From: Candidatus Liberibacter solanacearum CLso-ZC1
Lineage (GTDB): Bacteria; Pseudomonadota; Alphaproteobacteria; Rhizobiales; Rhizobiaceae
DNA: 64,000 nucleotides
Reading direction: 5' to 3'
NCBI RefSeq assembly: GCF_000183665.1
Contig: NC_014774.1
Location: 62,001 to 126,000, forward strand
In this document: positions 11,784 through 20,417 of the stretch, piece after piece
Layout of the letters: each line of letters opens with the position of its first letter
Numbering within the stretch: the stretch's first letter is position 1
Notes under the pieces: model-generated
What the model was told of the DNA's origin: nothing
Databases searched by the model: none
What the model saw: only the letters and a program-made list of their open reading frames with translations
Made by a program: the position numbers and the translations under genes

Positions 11784-11890
11784 TTCTTCCACTCCTATTA
11801 ATACAAGCTCACAATCAAGCAAAAAACTCAATCCAGAGTTATTACTGTCTTCTGAAAGTGACAAAAATTATACATTTGTGCAAACGAATA

Positions 11891-11924
11891 CGAAGAAAGA
11901 ATGATTTTACTCATCCTTTCTTCG
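11891..11924 (-). terminator. Hairpin terminator after the small heat-shock gene
   Basis: Stem CGAAGAAAG-A-ATGA pairs with TCAT-C-CTTTCTTCG around the loop TTTTAC: 13 pairs with one mismatch. It lies between the heat-shock gene stop and the rirA start. On the minus strand it is followed by a moderately T-rich stretch. Confidence 0.7.
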
Positions 11925-11960
11925 TTATATGATATCCGTCGTATGCTTATCCCGAGATAA

Positions 11961-12434
11961 TTATGCGGCAACAGCGCGTTCTTTTGACTCAATCATCTTT
12001 GCAGATTCTTTTGGTGAGTTTGAAATCTCAATACGACGTGGCTTCATCTTTTCTGGAACAGCACGGAATAGTTCTAGATATAGAAGTCCATTTTCCAACG
12101 ATGCAGATACAACCTCTACGAAATCTGCAAGCTGAAAACGACGTTCAAAAGCACGTTTTGCTATACCACGATGTAAGTACTCTACTGTCTCTTGTTCCTC
12201 TGATTTCTTCTCTCCTCTAACTATTAAAATTCCAGAATCAACCTCTATAGCGAGTTCAGAAGAAGAAAAACCAGCAACAGCCACTGTTATTTTATATGCA
12301 TTCTCACCTGTACGCTCTATATCGTAGGGAGGATAAGCAGAAGACTGGCTAGGAGCCCCTAAACCATCTAGCATCGAAAGAACCGTGTCATATCCAACGG
12401 CAGAATTATAAATACGAGAAACATCTATACGCAT
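11961..12434 (-). CDS. Small heat-shock protein (Hsp20/IbpA family)
   Basis: A 157-residue ATP-independent holdase chaperone. The alpha-crystallin domain covers about residues 36-130, beginning YPPYDIERTGENAYKITVAV and including AGFSSSELAIEVDSGILIVRG. The domain ends ASLENGLLYLELFRAVPE, the conserved A-x-x-x-n-G-v-L-like motif. A short C-terminal tail follows, with RRIEIS as a possible I-x-I anchor. A perfect AAGGAGGA Shine-Dalgarno lies just upstream of the ATG but is predicted to be sequestered in a ROSE-type hairpin, and an RpoH-type promoter lies further upstream. Most like the IbpA group of rhizobial Hsp20 proteins. Confidence 0.95.
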   Translation of the reverse strand: MRIDVSRIYNSAVGYDTVLSMLDGLGAPSQSSAYPPYDIERTGENAYKITVAVAGFSSSELAIEVDSGILIVRGEKKSEEQETVEYLHRGIAKRAFERRFQLADFVEVVSASLENGLLYLELFRAVPEKMKPRRIEISNSPKESAKMIESKERAVAA

Positions 12435-12437
12435 AAC

Positions 12438-12502
12438 GTCCTCCTTATGAAGCGACTATCTTATTAAAAATAAATTTACCCATCTTAATTCCCAAGGGTA
12501 AA
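12438..12502 (-). promoter_or_regulatory. ROSE-like RNA thermometer in the hsp20 leader
   Basis: In the minus-strand leader, positions 12456-12438 read GTCGCTTCATAAGGAGGAC. GTC-(G)-CTTC pairs with GGAG-GAC around an ATAA loop. The UCGCU segment opposite AGGA, with one bulged G, is the hallmark of ROSE elements, which block the Shine-Dalgarno at low temperature. A second hairpin upstream (12475-12502) pairs TTTACCC with GGGTAAA. ROSE elements are known for rhizobial small heat-shock genes; function here is inferred from sequence. Confidence 0.75.
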
Positions 12503-12535
12503 ATATTCAGGCCCTACAAGGCGCCCTACAACACT

Positions 12536-12564
12536 AATATAGTAGTAGATTCAAAATTTTCAAG
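12536..12564 (-). promoter_or_regulatory. Candidate RpoH (sigma-32) promoter for hsp20
   Basis: On the minus strand CTTGAA (12564-12559) and CTATAT (12542-12537) are separated by 16 bases, close to the rhizobial heat-shock promoter pattern. A start near 12529 would give a leader of about 95 nt, a usual ROSE leader length. Confidence 0.6.
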
Positions 12565-12746
12565 ATATCAAATCAATTGAACGGAATAAAATAAACCCGC
12601 ATACCCGAAAGATATCACCTCAATCTAATAAACCATAAAACAGTAAAAGCCATCAAATCGCATGATCATACAGTAAAAAACGTCTAAAAAAATGTCTTGC
12701 CCTATAAAAAAAAAATTTTGATCATTAGCTTATATAGTAGTTTTAC
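12565..12746. other. Spacer between the hsp20 promoter and coaBC
   Basis: AT-rich sequence downstream of coaBC with no gene or strong hairpin. Together with the hsp20 leader it makes a non-coding stretch of 312 bases. Confidence 0.4.
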
Positions 12747-13970
12747 CTATTTATTGAGATATTTCACAATCAAAACGCACAATCTATTCGCCACTTCTGT
12801 CTTCAATAATTCAGGCCACTCTTCTATTATATCCCCTGGAAAGACAATACTCACTTTATTACTCTCTTTCCCTACGAATCCTACTTCTGGCAAGACACAA
12901 TTGGATACAATAAAATCCGCACCTTTATATAATAATTTTTCCCGAGCATTCTGCTCAATACACTGCGTCTCAGCAGCAAATCCTACTACAACAGACGGAC
13001 GATATTGATGATGCCCTATAATTCTAAGAATATCAGGATTCTCTGCGAGATCTACTCGCATAAAATTACCTATATCTTTCCGTTTTATTTTTGTCTTTGC
13101 TATCTCAGAAAATTTCCAATCCGAAACCGCAGATACCATCACTGCTATATCCGCTGGCAAGGATTTTAAAACCTCTTGCAACATTTCCTCTGCTCTCTCA
13201 ACGTGAATAGTCGTAACATTTGGTGGATCAGCAAGTGAGACAGGGCCTGATATCAACGTCACCTCTGCTCCCAAACACGCTAGACATTCGGCAATTGCAT
13301 GTCCCTGTCGCCCTGAAGAACGATTGGCAATATACCGCATAGGATCTAACGGCTCATATGTTGGCCCTGAAGTGACCACGGCACGCCTTCCCTTTAAAGG
13401 TAATTTTTTTTCTCTGCACAACAACCCTGCCACATGTTTTATAATGTCACAAGACTCAGACATCCGCCCCACGCCGCAACCATTATTTTCAGCCATTGCA
13501 CCATTTTCAGGACCAACAAAATAATATCCATCTTTCTGTAAAATTTCGACATTACGTTGCGTAGCTGAATTAGACCACATCATAAAATTCATAGCAGGAG
13601 CCAGAAGAACAGGCTGATCTCTTTTTGCCAACAAAACAGCAGATGCTAAATCATCTGCCATCCCATGCGCTATACAAGCAATAAAATGAGCAGTTGCAGG
13701 CGCTACTAAAAATAGATCACAATCACTTGCCAATTGAATATGATTGCTATCATGTCTCTCTTCATGCGGAAATAAACTAGTATATACCTGGCTATTAGAT
13801 ATAGCCCCTACGAGCAATGGAGTTACAAACTTTTGTGCTGAATCCGTAATAACAGGAATAACAACAGCTCCTCTTTCCCGCATCCGACGAATAAGATCCA
13901 AGCTTTTGTAGACAGCTACACTCCCACACATGATCAAAAGTATGCGTTTTCCCAAAATATCCATAATCAA
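12747..13970 (-). CDS. coaBC: Bifunctional phosphopantothenoylcysteine decarboxylase / phosphopantothenate-cysteine ligase
   Basis: Two consecutive steps of coenzyme A synthesis in one 407-residue protein. The N-terminal flavoprotein decarboxylase (about residues 1-185) shows the active-site His in SNHIQLA, the FMN-binding PAMNFMMW motif and the substrate-clamp cysteine in NNGCGVGRM. The C-terminal CTP-dependent ligase (about 190-400) starts RRAVVTSGPTYEPLDPMRYI and includes the NRSSGRQGHAIA loop and VVGFAAET. The start may be Met1 or Met3. It begins two bases after the ubiB stop, so ubiE, ubiB and coaBC look like one operon. Confidence 0.96.
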   Translation of the reverse strand: MIMDILGKRILLIMCGSVAVYKSLDLIRRMRERGAVVIPVITDSAQKFVTPLLVGAISNSQVYTSLFPHEERHDSNHIQLASDCDLFLVAPATAHFIACIAHGMADDLASAVLLAKRDQPVLLAPAMNFMMWSNSATQRNVEILQKDGYYFVGPENGAMAENNGCGVGRMSESCDIIKHVAGLLCREKKLPLKGRRAVVTSGPTYEPLDPMRYIANRSSGRQGHAIAECLACLGAEVTLISGPVSLADPPNVTTIHVERAEEMLQEVLKSLPADIAVMVSAVSDWKFSEIAKTKIKRKDIGNFMRVDLAENPDILRIIGHHQYRPSVVVGFAAETQCIEQNAREKLLYKGADFIVSNCVLPEVGFVGKESNKVSIVFPGDIIEEWPELLKTEVANRLCVLIVKYLNK

Positions 13971-13972
13971 GC

Positions 13973-15529
13973 CTATTGCATGACAGAAATAATATAAAAT
14001 AAAATTATAATAACACTCAATAAAGCCAATTTCCCCACATATTCGTATATACTACGTGGTGATTCTGTTTTCGAAAAATTAAGAAAATTATCTTTTTCTG
14101 AAGCCTCTATCAGTGCTTTAAAAATTTTTTCTATCGGAGCAGAAAGATGCGGAACACCCTGAACAAGCCGGACAGCATTCTTGATTCCATCTTGAAAATC
14201 AACTATATGGCTCTTTGGACCAATATGATCCCGAATCCACTCTTTAACAATAGGCTCAGATGATACCCACATGTTAAATTCGGGATTTAACATACGCGCC
14301 ACACCTTCTACAACAACCATGGTTTTTTGAAGCATTAACAATTCCGAACGCGTCATCATATCGAATAGTTCGGTTATCTCAAAAAGCATAGTCAATAATT
14401 TTCCCATGGAAATAATATCAGATGATTGCCCATGAATTGGCTCGCCTATAGCCCGTATTGCCTGTGCAAAAGAAGCTGGATTATGATGAGACGGGACATA
14501 ACCTGCTTCAAAATGAACATCTGCAACACGCTGATAATCTCGGGAGATAAAACCATATAATATCTCAGCAAGAAAACGCCGCTCTCTTTTCCCTAGCCTT
14601 CCTGTAAGCCCCATGTCCACCGCCACAATACATCCCTTCGAATCAACGAATAAATTCCCAGGATGCAAGTCAGCATGGAAAAAACCATCTCGCAATGTAT
14701 GCAATAAAAAAGATTGCATAAGCGTAACGGATAAGCGTTCTAAATCATGCCCAGCAGCACGCAACTTTTCCGTATCTGATATTTTTATTCCATCAATCCA
14801 CTCCATCGTAATAACATCACGCCCTGTCCGATTCCAATCAACTTTTGGAACACGAAATCCATGATCTTGAGCAATATTTTCAGCCATTTCTGAGAAGGCT
14901 GCAGCTTCAAGTCGCAAATCCATCTCCATTTTTGTCACTTGTTCTAAAGTAGCTACTATTGCCGAAAGTCGCAATCTTTTCATGGAAGGAATTAATCTTT
15001 CCTGTATACGCGCGACCAAATACATAGTTTGAATGTCGCGAAAAAAACGTTGTCGTATACCAGGACGTATAATCTTTACAGCCACCTTTCGACATCCATT
15101 TATATCATCAACAATTGCTGGATGAACCTGCGCAATAGAGGCGGCTGCGATAGGATCATTAAATTCATGGTATAATTCCTCAATTGGACTTTTTAAAGCA
15201 GCAGATACAAAAAATTTTGCCGTCCTTGTCGGGAAAAAATCCATCTTATCTTGTAAGAGAGCAAGATCTTCAGACAATTTTTTCCCGACGATATCAGGGC
15301 GTGTAGCTAAAAATTGTCCCATTTTAACGTACGAAGGACCAAGGCGAGCCATAGCACGTGCCAAACGATCACTCCGATGATATTTTATGATTCTGCGACG
15401 CAAAACAAAAGATACTACTCTGTTGCACAAAGAAACAATAGGAGGCAATTGATCGGAAGGGAAATATGCAGTAACCCCCTCTCGCATTAATATCCAACCT
15501 ATACGGAAAAGTTCATAATATTTTCTCAA
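13973..15529 (-). CDS. ubiB: UbiB, ABC1/ADCK atypical kinase required for ubiquinone biosynthesis
   Basis: A 518-residue protein-kinase-like ATPase supporting aerobic ubiquinone synthesis at the inner membrane. The family-specific K-x-G-Q motif lies in YVKMGQFLATRPD, the A-rich loop in AAASIAQVH, the catalytic-like segment in HADLHPGN and the metal-binding region in IVAVDMGLTGR. Two C-terminal hydrophobic segments (the last about 20 residues, LALLSVIIILFYIISV) anchor it. The start is TTG at 15527-15529 behind GAGGG. It lies between ubiE and coaBC, as in rhizobia. Confidence 0.95.
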   Translation of the reverse strand: MRKYYELFRIGWILMREGVTAYFPSDQLPPIVSLCNRVVSFVLRRRIIKYHRSDRLARAMARLGPSYVKMGQFLATRPDIVGKKLSEDLALLQDKMDFFPTRTAKFFVSAALKSPIEELYHEFNDPIAAASIAQVHPAIVDDINGCRKVAVKIIRPGIRQRFFRDIQTMYLVARIQERLIPSMKRLRLSAIVATLEQVTKMEMDLRLEAAAFSEMAENIAQDHGFRVPKVDWNRTGRDVITMEWIDGIKISDTEKLRAAGHDLERLSVTLMQSFLLHTLRDGFFHADLHPGNLFVDSKGCIVAVDMGLTGRLGKRERRFLAEILYGFISRDYQRVADVHFEAGYVPSHHNPASFAQAIRAIGEPIHGQSSDIISMGKLLTMLFEITELFDMMTRSELLMLQKTMVVVEGVARMLNPEFNMWVSSEPIVKEWIRDHIGPKSHIVDFQDGIKNAVRLVQGVPHLSAPIEKIFKALIEASEKDNFLNFSKTESPRSIYEYVGKLALLSVIIILFYIISVMQ

Positions 15530-15544
15530 AAAGCCCTCGTATCC

Positions 15545-16321
15545 TCAAAATTTCCATCCGGAGTGAAGTGCCACAATACCATTAGTATAGTTTGTAAATG
15601 AGACACTGGAAAAATTAGCAGAAGAAATGATTTCCGCAAAATCCTGTTGATTCGGAAATCTCCGAATAGACTCAACTAAATATTGGTACGGTTCGTCATC
15701 TCCTGCTACTAATTTGCCTATTTGCGGAATAACACTAAAAGACCAAAGATTATAAATCTTTCTCAAAAGTGGCTCTTGCACCTCAGAGAATTCCAATATA
15801 AGCAATCGACCTCCATATTTAAGGATACGATAAATCTCCTGAAGAACTAATTTTATATGTGGCATATTACGAATACCAAAAGCCAATGTACATGAATCAA
15901 AACTATTCGATTTAAAGGGAAGGCGTTCAGCATCCGCCTCAACAAAAGTGATGTTATCCTGTAGATTCTCTTTAAAAGAACGATCTCTTCCAACAGATAA
16001 CATTGCACTATTAATGTCCGCTACCACAATCTGAGATTTTTTATCTGAAGCCTCTGCAATACGAAAAGCAACATCACCTGTACCACCTGCGATATCTAAA
16101 ACACGATAATGAACAGATTTCTGAGGATTAAGAGCTGTTACCATTGCTTCCTTCCAAAACCTATGCAATCCAAGAGACATGAGATCATTCATGATATCAT
16201 AGCGATGCGAGACTCTTGAAAAAACATGATTGACCATATTCTGTTTTTCTTCTTCTAACACCTCACGGAATCCATAAGAAGTTTTCATCTTTTCATCAGA
16301 ATCAAAACGGTCTTTTGTCAT
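15545..16321 (-). CDS. ubiE: Ubiquinone/menaquinone C-methyltransferase UbiE
   Basis: SAM-dependent C-methyltransferase of the quinone pathway, 258 residues. Motif I reads [14 protein letters not shown], followed by the acidic strand IVVADIN. The UbiE signature region [14 protein letters not shown] and LEFSEVQ are present. It is the first gene of the ubiE-ubiB-coaBC set and is divergent from mutM, as is common in alphaproteobacteria. The gap to ubiB is 15 bases. Confidence 0.97.
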   Translation of the reverse strand: MTKDRFDSDEKMKTSYGFREVLEEEKQNMVNHVFSRVSHRYDIMNDLMSLGLHRFWKEAMVTALNPQKSVHYRVLDIAGGTGDVAFRIAEASDKKSQIVVADINSAMLSVGRDRSFKENLQDNITFVEADAERLPFKSNSFDSCTLAFGIRNMPHIKLVLQEIYRILKYGGRLLILEFSEVQEPLLRKIYNLWSFSVIPQIGKLVAGDDEPYQYLVESIRRFPNQQDFAEIISSANFSSVSFTNYTNGIVALHSGWKF

Positions 16322-16494
16322 ATCTATTGAATCCTACTAAACACTATCCAAAAAAAAGGAATCACAACAACACTGTACTTGCAATCATACCAATTATCAC
16401 AAATGACCACTATGATGAACCCCAAGTATTTTATTTTATTTAAGAAAAAGCTATACTCGATCCCTATATAGATCAACATATCAAGATGTGCCCA

Positions 16495-17373
16495 ATGCCC
16501 GAATTGCCAGAAGTAGAAATAATTCGACGCAACCTTATACCGGTTATGAAAAATATGATTTTAACAGATATATGGTTGCATCGCAAAAATTTACGTTTTG
16601 ATTTTCCCCCTAATTTTGCCTTGAACGTTCGAGGTAAAAAAATCACTAACGTTGTCCGACGCGCTAAATATTTACTCATTGAACTTGAAGATAATCTATC
16701 AATTATTGCGCACCTAGGAATGTCCGGATCCTTCATTATTGAGGATACTTCATCGACAAATTCTCAAAAAAAAATCAAAGACCCTCGCCATAATCATGTC
16801 ACCATTTCTCTTTCAAATGAGGATAAAACACAAAAATATCGCGTTATCTATAATGATCCTCGTCGTTTTGGATTCATGGACTTAGTAAAAACTAGTTTAC
16901 GAGATCAATATCCCTCTTTAATAAAAATAGGTCCAGAACCAACAGATAGTGCATTTAATGCAACCTATTTAACCCATCAATTTTATAAGAGGAATAGCAA
17001 TCTAAAAAACGCTCTCTTGAATCAAAGAATAGTAGCTGGACTTGGAAATATTTATGTGTGTGAAGCATTATGGCGCGCTAGAATCTCACCCGTACGAACA
17101 GCAAAAAGTCTCGTACAAGATAACAAAACACCTAATGAAAAGATCTCTAGACTAATCCAAGAAATTCAAAAAGTTATTACTGACGCTATCAATGCGGGCG
17201 GATCCTCATTGCGTGATTATGTGCACACTGATGGCTCAATAGGTTCTTTCCAAAATTCATTCGCTGTTTACGGAAAAACAGGAAAATCCTGTCCATCAAA
17301 TTGCGGACAAATGATCCGTCGCATCGTCCAATCGGGAAGGTCCACCTTCTACTGTACCTATTGCCAAGAATGA
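16495..17373 (+). CDS. mutM: Formamidopyrimidine-DNA glycosylase (MutM/Fpg)
   Basis: Base-excision repair glycosylase/AP lyase for 8-oxoguanine, 292 residues. The frame opens 9 bases earlier, but the ATG at 16495 is required because the enzyme uses the N-terminal proline of PELPEVE as nucleophile. The catalytic Lys is in RRAKYL (Lys57 after Met removal). Near the C-terminus the zinc finger has cysteines in CPSNCG and CTYCQ, and HTDGSIG and the helix-two-turn-helix RIVAGLGNIYVCEALW are present. Divergent from ubiE with a 173-base promoter region. Confidence 0.97.
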   Translation: MPELPEVEIIRRNLIPVMKNMILTDIWLHRKNLRFDFPPNFALNVRGKKITNVVRRAKYLLIELEDNLSIIAHLGMSGSFIIEDTSSTNSQKKIKDPRHNHVTISLSNEDKTQKYRVIYNDPRRFGFMDLVKTSLRDQYPSLIKIGPEPTDSAFNATYLTHQFYKRNSNLKNALLNQRIVAGLGNIYVCEALWRARISPVRTAKSLVQDNKTPNEKISRLIQEIQKVITDAINAGGSSLRDYVHTDGSIGSFQNSFAVYGKTGKSCPSNCGQMIRRIVQSGRSTFYCTYCQE

Positions 17374-17409
17374 AATCGAGCATATCCTTGCAATCACGAG
17401 GTTTTAATA

Positions 17410-17438
17410 TTGACGATAGTGTATTCTATGGTTATTGT
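17410..17438 (+). promoter_or_regulatory. Candidate sigma-70 promoter for rpsT
   Basis: TTGACG at 17410-17415 and TATTGT at 17433-17438 are spaced 17 bases apart, about 125 bases before the rpsT start. Reasonable -35, weak -10. Confidence 0.35.
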
Positions 17439-17563
17439 GAGGAAAATATTTTACTTGTTTTGATTTATCATTACTCGCAATACTCTCAAGTGAAGTTAAA
17501 GACAGGATTGTATTTTCCTATCTATTTTCCCTTGGGTATAGTGTTTTGGACGAAAGGTGCTTA

Positions 17564-17836
17564 ATGGCTAATACGCAATCTGCAAAAAAAATGGTTCGCA
17601 AAATTGCTCGTCGCACGCTGCTTAATAAAAGTCGACGCTCTTTTGTGCGTACTTTTATACGTCGTGCAAATGAGGCAATTGCTGTTGGAAAGGTTGAAGA
17701 AGCAACAGAAGCCTGCAAGAAAGCAGAGTCTCTTGTGCAAAAGGCTAAAAGCAAGGGAGTTTTTCATAGAAATACCGCTTCTCGCACAGTTTCTCGCTTA
17801 TCAAAACGCTTGAAGAATATGGATATACCCACCTGA
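17564..17836 (+). CDS. rpsT: 30S ribosomal protein S20
   Basis: Small-subunit protein that binds 16S rRNA; 90 residues, normal size. The sequence begins MANTQSAKKMVRKIARRTLL, very basic, and is a three-helix bundle. The ATG at 17564 is chosen because it gives the family start and is preceded by AAAGGTG; an upstream in-frame ATG at 17546 lacks support. It precedes dnaA, as in other Rhizobiales. Rhizobia usually have an enoyl-CoA hydratase gene between mutM and rpsT, which is missing here. Confidence 0.96.
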   Translation: MANTQSAKKMVRKIARRTLLNKSRRSFVRTFIRRANEAIAVGKVEEATEACKKAESLVQKAKSKGVFHRNTASRTVSRLSKRLKNMDIPT

Positions 17837-17880
17837 TATATCGCTCTTAATCCTCTTCCAAATCATAAATTATCAGAAGG

Positions 17881-17906
17881 GATCATCAACAAACTTATTG
17901 ATGATC
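17881..17906 (+). terminator. rpsT terminator hairpin, copy 1
   Basis: GATCATCAA pairs perfectly with TTGATGATC (9 pairs) around an 8-base loop, 44 bases after the rpsT stop. It is followed by a pyrimidine-rich stretch, not a pure T-run. Confidence 0.65.
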
Positions 17907-18011
17907 GCCTTCTCCCATAGTTTTTCGCTTATCAAAACGCTTGAAGAATATGGATATACCCACCTGATATATCGCTCTTGATTCTCTTCCAAATCATCAA
18001 TTATCAGCAGA

Positions 18012-18037
18012 GATCATCAATAAACTGATTGTTGATC
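18012..18037 (+). terminator. rpsT terminator hairpin, copy 2
   Basis: Duplicate of the hairpin at 17881. GATCATCAAT faces ATTGTTGATC with a single T-T mismatch, so a stem still forms despite drift. Confidence 0.5.
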
Positions 18038-18049
18038 TCCTCTCTTCAT

Positions 18050-18519
18050 TATAACAAAAAAATTCATTCATTTCATTTTTAAGAATACCATTCTCTAGTT
18101 TTCACAAGAGGATAAAGACAAATACATTTATCATCTTTATAACTGATTCGCATAATTTTTTCGAATATATTACTTGACAATCAGATTATTTAAAAAAAAC
18201 ATGAAAACAGTTTGCGCACATTAAATGCTAAAGTTTTTCTTTCAATAAATATAAATTTTATTTTATAAAACTCTAAAGAATCAAATTTTCGAATCTCATT
18301 GATTCAAAAGAGATTCTTTCTTTCATATCCAAACCCGCAAAATGTCTCCTTAAAAGTCAATCCCCGAAAATCTTATTGCCTGCAAATATCGTCATTGATC
18401 TTATCGATCGTTCCTGGCTAAATAGGGTTACGATAAAAATCGAAAGTTAAGATCTTGTATCTGTAAAAAACAAATTTTAATTTTTTTGTTTGAATGAATT
18501 GTGATGGAAGGCATAAAAA
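18050..18519. other. dnaA leader region
   Basis: 470 bases upstream of dnaA. A TTGACA hexamer at 18174-18179 could be a -35 element, but the -10 at 17-base spacing is poor. A hairpin at 18291-18316 (GAATCTC pairs with GAGATTC) followed by TTTCTTTC sits inside the presumed leader and could act as an attenuator. I found no cluster of DnaA boxes, so this does not look like the replication origin. Confidence 0.4.
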
Positions 18520-20043
18520 ATGCAGCCAAGAGGGATATCTGTTTGTATTCAAAAAAATGACGATGAAGTGCCCGTAAAAACCTCGAATATGAGTGCCGAC
18601 ACAGCAGGGTGTTTAGAAATAAAATGTGAATCTATTTTTAAAATCGTATCATCACGTCTGAAAGCTAACGTTGGACCTGATGTATATGCTAGTTGGTTTC
18701 AAAGACTCAAATTTCATTCCGTTTCTCATAATGTGGTACACTTATCTGTTCCAACTAATTTTTTAAAGGCTTGGATTAAAAATCGTTACCTTGAAACAAT
18801 CACTAAACTATTTCAGGAAGAAAGCAGTCGCGTTCAAGGTGTAGAGATTCTTGTCAGATCCGCTGCCTTAGTCCCCGTTCCTTCTGAAAAATCTATATTT
18901 CCCGCTACTTCTTCTACAACAAAATCATCTACAATAAGTACAAATACGGGGAAAACCATTGCTATCACAGGGAAACAGACTATTAATCCAGTGTTGGGAT
19001 CACCTCTTGACAGTCGATTTGTATTCTCTACATTTATAGACGGACCTTCTAATCGTGTGGCACTTACAGCCGCTCAGAATATTGCTGAAGTCGATTCCCA
19101 TGGCTGTACTACAGTTAGATTAAATCCTCTCTTTATTCATGCTTCTGTCGGCCTTGGAAAGACACACCTTTTACAATCTATTGCTAATGCCGCCATCAAG
19201 AGACAACCTAATCTTCGAGTAGTCTATTTGACAGCCGAGTATTTCATGTGGAGGTTTGCTAGTGCTATACGTGACAACCACGCTCTCAATCTTAAGGATA
19301 GTCTGCGTAATATAGATTTGCTTTTGATTGACGATATGCAGTTTTTACAAGGAAAACTCATTCAACATGAATTTTGCCACTTATTAAACTCTCTTTTGGA
19401 TAGCGCTAAACAAGTTGTTGCGGCAGCCGATCGTCCTCCTTCTGAGTTAGAATCTCTTGATCCACGCATACGCTCTCGTCTCCAAGGAGGTGTTGCGGTA
19501 CCATTAGGATCACATGATTATGATATGCGTCTTTCTATTCTCAAAAATCGTCTTGCAATATCCCAAAAAGAGAATCCCACACTTAATATAAATGAGGAAG
19601 TCCTCACACATGTTGCACGCACCATCACAACAAGTGGGCGCGAATTAGATGGAGCATTTAACCAACTTGTTTTCCGGCATTCCTTTGAACCTATTTTAAC
19701 GGTGGAGATCGTCGAAGAATTGTTGTCGCATCTCGTTAGTACCGGTGAAACTAAAAAAATGAGGATTGAAGACATCCAGCGTATGGTAGCGAAACATTAC
19801 AATATATCACGTAATGATCTCTTATCTAACCGTCGCATACGCACTGTTGTACGACCTCGTCAAATTGCAATGTATCTTTCAAAAATTATGACGCCGCGTT
19901 CCTTCCCAGAAATTGGTCGTCGTTTTGGAGATAGAGATCATACAACTGTTCTCCATGCTGTTCGAAAAGTAGGTAAATTGTTGGAAACCGATATTACCCT
20001 CAAAAAAGAAGTAGAATTACTCAAAAGACTAATCTCAGAATAA
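18520..20043 (+). CDS. dnaA: Chromosomal replication initiator DnaA
   Basis: AAA+ ATPase that binds and melts the origin, 507 residues. Domain I covers about residues 35-115, a low-complexity Ser/Thr-rich linker about 120-160, and the AAA+ core begins near 165 with [14 protein letters not shown]. Walker A is VGLGKTHL (209-216) and Walker [10 protein letters not shown]. The C-terminal duplex-binding domain IV carries the signature [15 protein letters not shown]. No defects were seen. The N-terminus may start later, since the first 20 residues are not conserved. Confidence 0.97.
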   Translation: MQPRGISVCIQKNDDEVPVKTSNMSADTAGCLEIKCESIFKIVSSRLKANVGPDVYASWFQRLKFHSVSHNVVHLSVPTNFLKAWIKNRYLETITKLFQEESSRVQGVEILVRSAALVPVPSEKSIFPATSSTTKSSTISTNTGKTIAITGKQTINPVLGSPLDSRFVFSTFIDGPSNRVALTAAQNIAEVDSHGCTTVRLNPLFIHASVGLGKTHLLQSIANAAIKRQPNLRVVYLTAEYFMWRFASAIRDNHALNLKDSLRNIDLLLIDDMQFLQGKLIQHEFCHLLNSLLDSAKQVVAAADRPPSELESLDPRIRSRLQGGVAVPLGSHDYDMRLSILKNRLAISQKENPTLNINEEVLTHVARTITTSGRELDGAFNQLVFRHSFEPILTVEIVEELLSHLVSTGETKKMRIEDIQRMVAKHYNISRNDLLSNRRIRTVVRPRQIAMYLSKIMTPRSFPEIGRRFGDRDHTTVLHAVRKVGKLLETDITLKKEVELLKRLISE

Positions 20044-20417
20044 GCATTATTGTATAAAATATATTCTGTATCTTGCTGTTATATCAACAAAAATTACCCA
20101 ATGGTAATGTGTTTTGTTTAACGCATCTAATTGAGCGAAAATTATTGACATTATAGTACTATTATACACTTGAATTTTATCTTCTGATCAAAACAAGAGA
20201 AGAATACTCAAAAGGAAAGCTATTACTTGATAATACATAATACGAGAAGATCTTTCGTTTACATACACTGTAAGCGAAGATATTCTCTTTCATTGTATAT
20301 CTATAGAAATTATTGCTAAAAATGACGGAATATTCACATTGAAATGGCTATATTGGTCATATTATAAAGATTGTACTAACTATCCTATCTATAGCAGAAA
20401 TGTTTTCTTATATAATA
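20044..20417. other. Intergenic region between convergent dnaA and hemW
   Basis: No gene supported. It contains the hairpin at 20244-20287; the rest is AT-rich without recognisable structure. Confidence 0.45.
20244..20287. terminator. Imperfect long hairpin between dnaA and hemW
   Basis: GAGAAGATCTTTCGTTTAC pairs with GTAAGCGAAGATATTCTC with one bulge, one mismatch and G-U pairs, loop about 7 bases. A short T-run follows on the plus strand. It may terminate both convergent transcripts. Confidence 0.5.

Larger units (their letters stand above)
17788..18049 (+). repeat. 131-bp tandem duplication of the rpsT 3' end and terminator
   Basis: Copy 1 (17788-17918) covers the last codons of rpsT, its stop and the terminator hairpin. 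Copy 2 (17919-18049) repeats it with a constant offset of 131 bases and scattered substitutions, no indels; identity is roughly 90% by eye. Copy 2 lies entirely after the stop codon, so it is a non-coding relic of the gene end. Confidence 0.92.

Noticed and set aside
18050..18519. Replication origin next to dnaA
   Set aside because: I saw no cluster of DnaA boxes or typical unwinding region, and in Rhizobiales the origin is usually not beside dnaA.
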